DNA from: Rotaria macrura
Taxonomy: Eukaryota; Rotifera; Eurotatoria; Philodinida; Philodinidae
Length of the DNA stretch: 64,000 bases
Reading direction: 5' to 3'
Assembly (NCBI GenBank): GCA_900239685.1
Contig: OENT01000152.1
Span: 1 to 64,000, forward strand
Shown: in pieces, positions 35,352 through 46,130 of the stretch
Numbering within the stretch: the first letter of the stretch is position 1
How the letters are laid out: every line of letters starts with the position of its first letter
The notes under the pieces: generated by a model
The model's input: the letters and a program-made list of their open reading frames with translations, nothing else
What the model was told of the DNA's origin: nothing
Database searches by the model: none
Translations under genes and position numbers: made by a program

Positions 35352-36552
35352 TGAATTATGGCAAGTGGTTCATGTAGTACTTTCAAACCAAAGTAAACGT
35401 TATTTCTATTGATTTAACTTTATCTATAAAGAAAAACAAAAATTTCACTAACAAACGATCATAGTACAATCAATACTCTTTAACATGCATTAATATTACA
35501 TTAACAATGAAGAAAATAATGTGTAGTAGTAATTCTTGTAATGAATCTAAAAAATATAGTCACTTGAGTAATTTTCATTGAAGAATTTTCAAAACTCGTA
35601 TGAGACTTATTGCCTATGATAAACATTCAAATTAATTCATGGGTCTCTCAGAAAAATTCATCAATACTCGAGTATGGTTGCTATGGTTGAATACATAGAC
35701 TAATGAGGAATAAAAATGCCAACATTGTGTTTTCCACATGACCAGTATATGTTTACCTGTATGTTTAATGCCTATCAAAGCGAATAAGACAAGGCTGTTC
35801 GAAAACACACATTTCGTCACATAGTAATATAAAATATTGAATCTAGAAGTTGATTGCGTATTATGATAATGAATCCATGCGTTAAATGATGTCTGTCATC
35901 GAGTTATAAATGATAGATACTGAAGAAATGATACTCGAAAGAAATCCAGTCACCGATGACTGTACTATTCTATCGCTTTCAAAAATACATTTTGATTGTC
36001 TTCCCATACTTTTTTAATCGATGTATGAAAGCTGCAAGCCTGCTGTATTAAACATATGTTTGTCGTTCATGTTGTTGTTTTTTGCTCTTTTTTCTAATTT
36101 GAATCTTTATTCTTATGAGTTTTTCAGATGTTCCCTCTGCATTTATTTTTATTCTAACTTTTGTATGAAATTTGAATTGCTAATAAAAGTACTACTTTGA
36201 GTTATTTCATTCTCTATCATTCAGATTTGCCATATTGACTATGTATATCAGCTTGTGTTCGATGATTGATAATATGAAGAAGCGTAATAAAAAGTAATAA
36301 AATGATTGCAAATCCGTCTTGCATGAGACATTTTCATGAATGGTATGATTAATTTACATATATGATTATAATTGGTATTTAAAAAATTTGATCCTCATAC
36401 ATGTCTCGCATCGACAATACTCATCGATTTTCGTGCTTTTTAATTGATTACTCGGATTTCGTTCCGATGTCATGCTATCTTTCAACACTAGAAATTTTGT
36501 TGAACTTGTTTTTATTTAATTCAATCATTCACTTTTGTTTCTTATGATCAGT
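35352..36552. other. Intergenic, nothing recognised
   Basis: AT-rich sequence upstream of the FkbM gene up to the TTAA-flanked transposon. Only short open frames are present. Confidence 0.4.
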
Positions 36553-37811
36553 TTAAGGGGACCCCCCCCCTTTCCGGCGTTTCTAAGAAACGGCCGAACG
36601 CAAATTCCTGAAACTTTCAGCGTAGATAGACCTCGGGTAGTAGAGCAAAAGTTGTCATAGACACAAATTTGATAGACATCATCTTCTTGGACTTCCAGAG
36701 ACCCCAAGGTCAAAAAATTGCAAAAAGTTCCCCCCCCCCGGAATTCCCCAGATTTCATCCGTTTGAGCTGAAATTTTTACTGCGAGTAGACGGACCCAAT
36801 CGGGGTGAAAGTTTTTTTTTTTCAAAAATTCCAAATACTTCAGGCTGGAGAACCAAAATACTGAGCACTTCGCAAAATCTCAAGTTTTTTTTGAATCCAA
36901 AAAATTTTGTGAAGCCTGCCAAACTTGATTGGTAGAAAGTATCGAAAAAAAAGCGTTCAACCCAAATCACTTCAAGCCTCACGAAAAAAAATTTCAGCCA
37001 GATCGGGCTTGAAAGGCGGAGAAAAAGGGGGAAAATTGGTTTTTGATACCCAAAAAACTAGTTTCGAGAAAAATGAAAAATGAAAAAAACTTGTAGAAAA
37101 ATATTCTATTTCCGTTTCTACGTAAGTATTTCTGCTGATTGTGTGGTGCGAAGTGTAGTTCGGCATGGAAAATCCGAATCTGAGGTCGGTTTCAATTAAT
37201 TAATTAATTAAATAACTGATTATGGCTAATTAACGTTTTTCCTGGAAAAACTGAGTTAACTCAGATCAGAACAAAGAACGTGAATCTGAAGTCAATTTTG
37301 ATTAATTAATTTTTATTTATCAGTTAATTATAAAAAGGCGCCAAAAATTGCGATAATACGTATTCACAGATAATCATGGATGAAAAATCCATATCTAGAA
37401 TGCATTTCAATTAGTTAACCAATCATTCACTAATTATTAAGAACTGTTTTTCTGTTTTTTTAAAGTAGCCAGGCATAAGTAAACTGAATGTGTAAAGACA
37501 TGAGAATTATGGATGACATACAATGCCGTAATTTGACTTTTCTGAGATTGTATGAGCCGAAATGAATATAACCATTAGAACAGAAAAGAAAATATGACGA
37601 AACATCGTTAGAAATGAAAACATTAAAAAATTGGAAAAATTTTTTTTTCACAGATCTTGCCAAAAAACTTGGTTTTCCAGAGACCTATCGACCTCGGATG
37701 GTCCTGATTTTTATAGCACACAAAGAGGGGACCTTGATGCACCTAAACATGAAACAAAAAAATCCGAAAGAAAAATTTTTTTGGCTCAGGAAAGGGGGAG
37801 GGTCCCCTTAA
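36553..37811. mobile_element. TTAA-flanked non-autonomous transposon (piggyBac-like)
   Basis: A 1.26-kb element is bounded by TTAA at 36553-36556 and 37808-37811, the target duplication typical of piggyBac elements. Just inside are 19-bp terminal inverted repeats, GGGGACCC(C/T)CCCCC followed by TTTCC, with one mismatch between ends. Base composition differs from the flanks, with several C and G runs, for example near 36730. No transposase is encoded; the 60-90-codon ORFs inside are not conserved-looking. Assignment to piggyBac rests on the TTAA and inverted repeats only. Confidence 0.7.
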
Positions 37812-40245
37812 ACATCGATTAATTCCAATTAATTGATGTTGTCCATGCAACTTCTTTATCATTAGCAATTGTCATTAGTACTTCAGCAACCCAAATAGGA
37901 TAATATCTCTAATCGTGTAAGTGCAACAAGGTCTTGTTATGTCTTATTCAAATATATTGATTGATTTACAAAATTTTTATCTAATCAATCTCTTTTTCTT
38001 ATTCTTTAAAGTTAGGATAACTAATTATTCATAAATATTCTTATTGTTCATTATGTTTTATTAAATTCGTTAGAAAATTGTGTATGTGAATCAAATTGAA
38101 ATGAAAATCTCCATTATTGTTCAATAGAAGTAAATTCTAAAATAATCTGCCAGTTTTTTTTATTACTGAATTTTCTGGGATTTGAAACTAACTATTTTTA
38201 ATAGTTCACTGGTATGGACATGAATGCCGATAACATGGTATCTAGTGTTATATAGAACGAATGGTACAAATAGGGAAGATAATTTTGAGTTCTGTAAAAT
38301 TAGATATAAAATTGTAATAGTATGAGAATGTAGATTTTTCTATTTTTATTCGATGAAATTTTACTCTGATAAAAATCACATGACTATTAGTGAAAAGAAA
38401 CTGAAACTCTAACAGTAATTGATGATCCCAATTTATGATGACCCATACATGTGTATTAAATCTTATAATATTCCTTTTATATCTTTCAGAATATATTCGG
38501 TGTATTAGTTTTGAATACCAAACACACGTCACTTTGATTCTTGTGTATTTGAAATACAAAACCAATAAGATTAATTGCTAATACTGCCAATAATATAAGA
38601 GTAGATAGCTTTAGTCATACATTAGTACATCCTAATTGAAATACAACTATCCTTTTAGACTCAAAGAATTTTAATAAAAAAGATTTATTCCATTAAATTA
38701 CAAAAATATTTACATAACTTCAGTTTATCATCCACTATATGATTGAAAGAATATATACACATATATATATATTCAACTTGATTGTTAACTTGTGACTCGT
38801 TATCCAATGTTTTCTTTTACCAAAAGATATCAAAGTAAGTGTGCACCATCGCACATTATGATTATCATGCAGATATTTTATCTCGTAATTTAACATCTAT
38901 ATGCTCGAAATCAAGTATCAGTATATGAACAGCAGTTATTCATCATATCCACGAATAGCATGATGTTCACAACAATATAGAATAGTAACGAATTGTTATA
39001 ACATTCCCAATCAATCCCTGAGAGTAATATTATCGAACATCGATTTCGAGACTATCTATATACTTTCTATTTTTCTTTTTCTCATGTGTATATTACTCCT
39101 CATATTAGTATTATTACTATTTTGTCTTTATCTTCCAATCATTATCATTTTTTCATCATTAACTTCCAATAGAGGATTATCTCACTATTGAGACGTTGAT
39201 ACCTTTTCGATTATTCAATAGTTTTACAATAGATATGTCATTCTTCTTTTAGTTCTCTCTCTCTCTCTCTGTGTCTCATGGCACTCATCATGAACCAAGA
39301 ATATACAAGAACTTGGAAAAATGTTGGGTGTGCATTTTTTTCAATGGATTCTGAAAAATCAAGAATTAAACATCATTCCATCTAAATGACATACCACACA
39401 CAGGAACCCGTTGAAATGATATAATTCGAGATTCACGTCACGTCTATGTAATATAGGATTACATACATTTTTGCTATAATGACACAAACCTGTGTTAAAT
39501 AAATACAATTGCAATATAGAATCATCTGAGTGCTCATAGTCTGGCGAAAAGTTACTTATTACGCTGCTTGATTTAATTTTGTTTAGAACGAGTTTATCTT
39601 TCAATCTTGATGTAACATGATACAATTTTATTTCTTTTTCAAATACTTATTGTTGTAATAATGACAACTAGGTATAGTCTCAACAATGCAAAGAGTCCAT
39701 CAATAATTCAACAATTTTTTTTCCTGAATATTCGCGTGTATTTAACTCCTTTTTATGAGGATTCAAAATGTCCTCTAACATCAAAAACAAATCAAATTCA
39801 TTAGATTAAAGTGCATTCTGTACCGGATTCACAGTAGTATCTAACATGACTCCTTTAGAAAAAAAGAGTATTGTAAATTCGATAAAATCGAAGAACGTAT
39901 ATGATTTCAATAAAAGAATACGTGCAAAAATATTCTCTTTTCGAAAACAAATAAAACAATAACACGCTCCAACCTTTTCAGAATTTCATGAGTCTATAAC
40001 AATAAAAAAAGAAGCTTGAAAACTATGCTTGAGTCAATTTTTCTTCCCTCGAAGAATAACTTCTAGACATCCTGGATAGATAATTAGAGTTAATTTGTGA
40101 TTTTCTTTTCAATAAAAATCAATGCATAATAGAAGCAAGTTGTAGACAGACACATAACAAAAAATATGAAAAAAAAAAGTTGAGATTCAAAAGATAACAA
40201 ATATGGATCATTGTCATTCGGTAAAGTTTTTCTTCACATAATATA
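37812..40245. other. Intergenic, nothing recognised
   Basis: About 2.4 kb of AT-rich sequence with a (CT)n run near 39254-39270. An 88-codon minus-strand ORF at 39359-39625 looks somewhat protein-like but has no motif I recognise and is not called. Confidence 0.4.
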
Positions 40246-40719
40246 TTAAAATTCTAATTTACAATCAACAAAATTTTGTTCGTTTTTAATTTCTTTATTA
40301 GTTATTGAATCGTTCTGCTCGTGGCATCGACATTCGTAAGCATTGAGAGCATATTCTTTTATATGAATGAACCCTTGACTAGTTGATAGATTTTCTTTAT
40401 TACACATAAGTTGTGTGTGAATATCTGTTAATGTTGCTTTTTGTGGATGGCATCCACCATCTTTCACAAGTTTATCAGTAGAAATGATGTAAGCATATTG
40501 ATTAACTTGATGAATCATTGTATCCCAATCATTTTCATTTATTTGTTTCGTTGAGTTTTTCTCATGTGTTTCTAAAACTGTAAATACTTGTTCGTGGTAT
40601 TCTTGTTTTCTATGTAATGAATTGTAAATCTTTTGATAATGTGGTACTTCATAATTACCATTGTTCAACAATAATTGATATCGTTGATTTTTATCAACCG
40701 AGTTTTTCATAGTATGCAT
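40246..40719 (-). CDS. Hypothetical 157-aa protein divergent from CHCHD4
   Basis: Uninterrupted minus-strand frame starting MHTMKNSVDKNQRYQLLL. It is unusually long for a chance ORF in such AT-rich DNA. The protein is hydrophilic with no signal peptide or membrane segment. Near the C-terminus the pattern TDIHTQLMCNKEN followed by EYALNAYECRC recalls the paired helix-Cys layout of the CHCH domain in CHCHD3/MIC19, but two of the four expected CX9C cysteines are absent. The resemblance is therefore speculative. The start lies only 64 bp from the divergent CHCHD4 start, implying a shared promoter. I do not recognise the family with confidence. Confidence 0.5.
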   Translation of the reverse strand: MHTMKNSVDKNQRYQLLLNNGNYEVPHYQKIYNSLHRKQEYHEQVFTVLETHEKNSTKQINENDWDTMIHQVNQYAYIISTDKLVKDGGCHPQKATLTDIHTQLMCNKENLSTSQGFIHIKEYALNAYECRCHEQNDSITNKEIKNEQNFVDCKLEF

Positions 40720-40783
40720 GAAAAATCATACAATCTAGTATAAAGGGCGCATTTTCATTTTTAATATTTTTAGATATTTCAAT
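40720..40783. promoter_or_regulatory. 64-bp bidirectional promoter/5' region
   Basis: The start codons of the 157-aa ORF (-) and CHCHD4 (+) face away from each other across 64 bases. A TATAAAG motif at about 40740-40746 lies roughly 40 bases before the CHCHD4 ATG. Both 5' UTRs must be very short if the starts are right. Confidence 0.4.
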
Positions 40784-41940
40784 ATGTCAACTAGTAAAAC
40801 TATAGATCAAAATAACAATTACGAACAACACCGAATTATTTTTGCTGATAGAAATAGTATTACACCGAATGAAAATGATGTGCATATAAAACGTTTATGG
40901 ATTGATATTTATAGTGAGAATTTAAATGAAGGTGCTGTTCAATCAAATGGAACTATTCGTTGGGATTGTCCATGTTTGGGTACACAAGCTATTGGGCCTT
41001 GTTCGAAGCAGTTTCGTGCTGCTTTTTCTTGTTATCAAAATAGTAACAATGAGCCAAAAGGTAAAATTCAGCAAAGATGCAAAGTTCATTTGCGTATTCA
41101 TTCTGTTCTGCAATAAAAAAACCTATATGTTCGGCTCCGTTCTCATTGATATCATCTTCACTTTTTCTAATCGATATCTCAATCTGTAGATATGTTCCAG
41201 AAGTATCAAGAAATATCTATAAGAAATTTTCGATGCTTGCTTTTTTTTCAGTCAATGACTAGAATTTTTTACGATTACCATCATTCTTGACTAATGCAGC
41301 TTAATTTGGAAGATTATTAAAATTTTTCTTTAACACCCCAGAGTAGTATCTCACTAAAATAAATGCTAAATTTTCGCATTCATCTGAACCGTTGCCGTCC
41401 AGAACGATAAATTCGTATTACTGTGGTTTCATGCACGATGTTGATGCAGGAGGTGATTAGGAATTGCTATTGCTGTGCTAAACTTTCTCTTTGTTTATTC
41501 TTGATTGATAGAATGTAGCGTTCGAGTTCGACGTGTATATTAGAATTTTGTTCTTGTAAAAGGAAACTCGTGATATTTTTATTAACATTGCTCAAAGAAA
41601 TTTTAAAGCGAATTATATGAAAAAAAATAATCTACGTACTAATCTCACTTGTAATCATGAATTGAATATTATTGATAGACAATGTTGAATGTGTAGAATT
41701 CTTTCGAATGGATTCATTCAGTTAGTATTATTTTTTCATGCTCTTTTAGGTTCCGAATGTACGATAGAATTTATGAAGATGCACCATTGTTTTATGAAAT
41801 ATCCTAAATTATATAACAATACTAGTCATAGAGATAACATTCATAAAAATGAAAAACATACTGAATCAAATATAAAGTACATGACTCATCCCGAAGCACG
41901 TCATCCAAAAATCAATGAAACAAAACAACGAACAAAATAA
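40784..41940 (+). CDS. CHCHD4: Mitochondrial disulfide relay oxidoreductase MIA40
   Basis: MIA40 oxidises cysteine-motif proteins as they enter the mitochondrial intermembrane space and is re-oxidised by ALR/Erv1. Exon 1 40784-41060 and exon 2 41750-41940 give 155 aa; human CHCHD4 has 142. The redox-active Cys-Pro-Cys (WDCPCLGTQAIGPC, near residue 66) is followed by the twin CX9C pairs: CSKQFRAAFSC in exon 1 and CTIEFMKMHHC in exon 2. KYPKLY follows, as in the human protein (KYPDLY). The intron is phase 1 and about 690 bp. The N-terminus lacks a presequence, like animal rather than fungal MIA40. The C-terminal tail is hydrophilic and basic, unlike the acidic human tail. AATAAA overlaps the stop codon. 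Confidence 0.95.
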
Positions 41941-41941
41941 A
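41936..41941 (+). terminator. CHCHD4 poly(A) signal overlapping the stop codon
   Basis: AATAAA at 41936-41941 includes the TAA stop (41938-41940). If used, the 3' UTR would be only some 10-30 bases. Confidence 0.4.
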
Positions 41942-42846
41942 CAATTATGAACAATCTAATGAGTAGCGTTTATTTAAAATCGAATTACAGATAAAAACAA
42001 AAATGTTGATATAAATCGAGATATTTGGAACGTTATATCTCACGGTCTTTTACTATAAAATAAAATAACAAGCTATTGAAACTGAAAGTAATTACAAACT
42101 TAAGAATCTTTTGTTACCGAACAATGTTTTGTTGATTGAATGGATTGAGAGAAAGTATAAAATTACAGAGTAAGTAAATTGTATTTATTTACTGTTATTC
42201 GTTTACATACACAGCTCTATAACATCACGAACTGTAATGGTTATTTTGATCAATGTCATAGAATCGTCTCACTGTTTGATCTTTATCTAATTTCAATAAT
42301 TAGGCAAATAACAAAGAGATGTTGCTCTTCATACATACATATATATATATATATATATAAATGTTTACTTTATTTCTATTATTCAGATCTGCTTTAATAA
42401 AAACTTTCGTCGAAATGAGAACTAAAAAATTCAGCCGAATGACATTTTCTCGAAATTATTTATTCAAAGATTGTTAGCATCAATCTTGATCGATCATAAA
42501 TCTGAGAAGGCGCTTTTTATAAATTAAATGTGAACCATTTTCACGTGTAAAACACATCTGACTGAAAAATTAGCTTGCATAGCTTCAAGCAAAATACATG
42601 TTGTAGATATCAACTTATATTTACACAGATACAAATAGCTATTGAAGTCCATAGGAAGATCACAAGAATCGATGCATTGGTATGTTATTGTTTTTTACTT
42701 CTTGTGTTTTTCTTAAGAATATAGCTAGATAGCGTTTACAATAGTACGCTGCAAAAAGAAAAACCGAACCACATTTAATAGATTTATAAAATTATCAACA
42801 AACGTACGACATCGTTTGAATTTAGTTTTTATATTTTTATTAAATA
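41942..42846. other. Convergent spacer
   Basis: About 0.9 kb between CHCHD4 (+) and the small EF-hand gene (-), with a (TA)n tract near 42338-42358. No gene is seen. A TTTATT close to 42837 (AATAAA on the minus strand) lies within 10 bases of the EF-hand gene's stop. Confidence 0.4.
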
Positions 42847-43164
42847 TCAATGAACACCTCCACCTTGTTTCATTTTAAAAAGACTTGAAAGAATACCATT
42901 GGCATGTACAAGATCAGCTGGCTCAATAGTACCATTACCATTAGCATCTAATTGTTTAAAAATATATTTGGATAAAACTTTAGCTGCTATGCCATTAATA
43001 CCAAATTGTTGTAATAGAAGTTGTAAATCTTCTTTTGTAACACGGCCATCATTATTTTTATCTAACATGCGAAAAGCTTCTGTCGGATTGCTAAATGCAT
43101 CTGTTAAACCACTCATATCAAAATTTGAAGGCAAAGCTTTAGCAGCTTCATGTGCTGTTGGCAT
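42847..43164 (-). CDS. Small two-EF-hand calcium-binding protein
   Basis: Intronless 105-aa protein with two EF-hand loops: DKNNDGRVTKED near residue 35 and DANGNGTIEPAD near residue 73. Both have acidic ligands at positions 1, 3 or 5 and a Gly at position 6, but carry Asp instead of Glu at position 12, which can favour magnesium or weaken calcium binding. There is no signal peptide or membrane segment. It has the size and layout of polcalcin-like proteins or a half-calmodulin. No specific orthologue is recognised. The ATG at 43164 is the only Met near the N-terminus. Confidence 0.75.
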   Translation of the reverse strand: MPTAHEAAKALPSNFDMSGLTDAFSNPTEAFRMLDKNNDGRVTKEDLQLLLQQFGINGIAAKVLSKYIFKQLDANGNGTIEPADLVHANGILSSLFKMKQGGGVH

Positions 43165-43677
43165 GTTGCGATTACTGTTTGAAAAATGTATTTGTAATTA
43201 TTTCAACGTGATTCTGTGTCTACCTTTATGAAGTCGAGTTGCAGACAAATATTTTTTCAAGTACCCCTTTTGCGTAGTTTTGTTTTTCTATCGTAAAAAA
43301 ATCTTAGAAGTCTTTTTTTTCTCGTTTCTCATTTTTCTCAGGTGTTTGCTTTCAGAATGGAGCAACAGGACATCAGGAGAACAAGCGACACGCAAAGCAA
43401 TTATTATTATTACTAAGGTTTACATAGAGAGAAGAAAATTAGAGAATAAATTTTTATTTTGAATACTATGCGAATGACTCATGCTGCGTATAATAAACAG
43501 ATAAATAGAAACGTCGTCATAAACAATTCTTTGATAAAATACAGAAGTTTATAAATTACAATAAAAATTATACATTGTGTTTTATATCATATATTCGATG
43601 ATTGGCCAATTGATGAATATATTGAGTGAAGACAAGATCAACTAAAACTAATAGCAAAATGGCCTTATGATAATAAA
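43165..43677. other. Upstream region of the small EF-hand gene
   Basis: About 500 bp of AT-rich DNA between the EF-hand gene and the next transposon. No gene is seen. Confidence 0.35.
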
Positions 43678-44695
43678 GGGTTCAGTGTTAATTGACCGAA
43701 AGTAAAAAGATCGAATGGCAAAATCCCGAAAAAAATGAACGAAATAAAATTTCAAACGAGCGAAATCTCGAAGGGTAAAAAGTCGAAAAATGGAAATCAA
43801 AAAAAATAAAATCTCGGAAAAACAAAATCTCGAAAATGAAAAAGTGAAATTAATTGAAGTACTGGATAGAAAGATGGTTTATTAATGGTAAGTATGCTAA
43901 TTAGTGAACGAACAGTACAAATAAAGATGATGTAAAAAGTGACTATGATGTGGTGCTTTACCGCGTGAATAAGAACTGTAAAAAAATAATTCAAAAGAAA
44001 AATGAATAGAACTAAGTTCACAAGAGCAAATGTAGTACTAATTAAATATCTATTTTTTTGATTTCGTGTCCTTGAATACAAGTAATGATAGATTCAGAAG
44101 ATATTCTTTTAAATCAATTTCGAAATTTTCTAATCTTCTTGATAAAATTGTAAACTGTTGTTCGATGACAGTAGGCTTTTTATTTCGTGCGCCAGCTGAG
44201 ATATGAATAAGTTACTGCTGATCACCTTTTTTAAGAAACTGATCATTTGCATTGGTATGTAGCGTGGCAGTGCAATATTTCACTTCACATTTCCAATATT
44301 TCTTTTTAATAGTTGATTTGCTTAATTGTTATACATACGAATCAAATACTAACAAAGGTTTACATTTGTTACTAGATATAAATTCAATCGAGATCATTGT
44401 ATAACGGCGCAACCACTTGTTATGCTCATAACGATAAATGAATTTATGTGAAGCCCACTTGTTTATATATACATACAAGACTGTATAGATACACAAGAAA
44501 TATAAAGGAACGAACGAACTAACAACAGATGAGTCAATAGCCATTCAACATTAGTTCTTTCTCAAAACTTTCGAGATTTTTTCTTTCGTTATTTTTTTCG
44601 ACATATTTTTCTGTCGATGTTTTTCCTTTCGAGATTTTGTTTTGTCGGAAAATTCTTTTTCAAGATTTTTCCTTTCGGTCAATTAACACTCCCCC
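43678..44695. mobile_element. ~1-kb terminal-inverted-repeat element with iterated CGAAA motifs
   Basis: The ends are inverted repeats: AGTGTTAATTGACCGAAAG near 43684-43702 matches the complement of 44672-44690, bordered by GGG and CCC. Inside each end run dozens of loosely repeated units such as ATCTCGAAA and GTCGAAA, in opposite orientation at the two ends. No coding sequence is evident. It is a non-autonomous DNA transposon or foldback element of undetermined superfamily. Exact ends and target duplication are unclear (TAATAA and TAATGA nearby are imperfect). Confidence 0.6.
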
Positions 44696-46130
44696 TAATG
44701 AATAAGGTTTCCAATCCTATGTCTTCTGAATGAAAAATATTCATTATCGAAAAATATTATTCTAGGCCTAAAACATTCACTGATATCAGAGATAATAATG
44801 TTGGTGAATATTCTACGGTGATATTGAATGAGACGTAGCTTACACGACATGTCTTTGATCGAAATCTATACCGTAGGCTAGCTCTGTTGGCGATGAAAGA
44901 CATATTCAAGGATCTATTTCGTCATTTTACTGAATAATTCGAATTGAATTGAATCAACTCGATTTATTATGATGCTAACGTTTGGATATGCACACGCTCG
45001 AATTAGTTGCGACTGCTCGCCATTTTTGCAATCTCAAAAGCTAAATACAGACTAGTAATATAACAATAGTGTTATTGAAATATAGTTTTACATTTAAAAC
45101 AACAAAATTTCAGCAAAATATGTATGGAAAATTCGTCAAACTTTTTCGTTTGATGGCATATAGTGATTACGCTCATTTTAAAATTTTTATGTGTCGATTG
45201 TAAAATTTTTCTCCCACAGATAATAGTTCAACTGATTTATCGATATTTGCACTGAAAATACTTGACAAAGACATAACCATGTTCTGTGCCTAAATTTTCA
45301 TGATTGATAGATGTCTTACAGAAAAATTAATCGTCATGATACAAGTTTGTAGTAACATTTCATTCAGTTTGTTTTTAGAATCAAATGCAATTCCATCTTG
45401 TATGTTTGCTTGTATGAATTATGTTCAATTGTCTAACTTTAGATTCTCAGGAAGCAGTAAATCATCATAATTCTGAGTCGATACTGTAATATTCCTTGTG
45501 AGTTTTCAGACCTATGAAAAAAGTACGAGAATATTTTATCTCATAGATTTCAACTCATCCATCACATTCTATGGCAAATATCTATTTACGAATAGATATA
45601 TAGTGAAAGTAAGTAATTACGCAAGAAATGGAGTAATCTCGACACAAGTACGGGATCATTTTTAATAAAGATCAACATTCCTATTCGAAAAATTTTTAAA
45701 TTATTACATAGTTTAATAAGAGTCTACACGAATGAGCCGAAAAATTGCTAAATAATAGATGACAATAGTTGATGATAAAAACGAATGAGGAACAATTTAT
45801 TGTTATGGAAGATAAGAAACATTGCAAGTTTTCTAATTTGAATATGATATACCTGTTTCGGATAAAATATGAACATTCAGAAACAAGTAACATCCTGTTT
45901 TGATTTTTTTTTCTATCAGCAGATTTTTCATCTAGTCGCAATATCTTACCTAAGGAGAATTACATAAAGATAGTTGTTGTTTTCTTTGTTGAATCATCTT
46001 GCATATCGTCATTATTTCATTTCTTATCTCTTTATCATCTTTGAATAGAAATAGTTATATTTTCGTTGTTTCATTTACACTGGGAGACAAATCTAAACTA
46101 TTCAACGACGATATATCTTTAAAAAGAACA
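44696..46130. other. Intergenic upstream of the phospholipase B-like gene
   Basis: About 1.4 kb of AT-rich DNA with no recognised gene. It should contain the promoter of the downstream gene. Confidence 0.4.

Noticed and set aside
39359-39625. 88-codon minus-strand ORF with a segment vaguely like the FkbM protein's SDDYLLQFYL
   Set aside because: Similarity is limited to about ten residues; there is no SAM-binding motif and no supporting exon structure.
40926-41262. Two plus-strand ORFs overlapping CHCHD4 exon 1 and its intron
   Set aside because: Out-of-frame shadows; the CHCHD4 frame carries the Cys-Pro-Cys and CX9C motifs.
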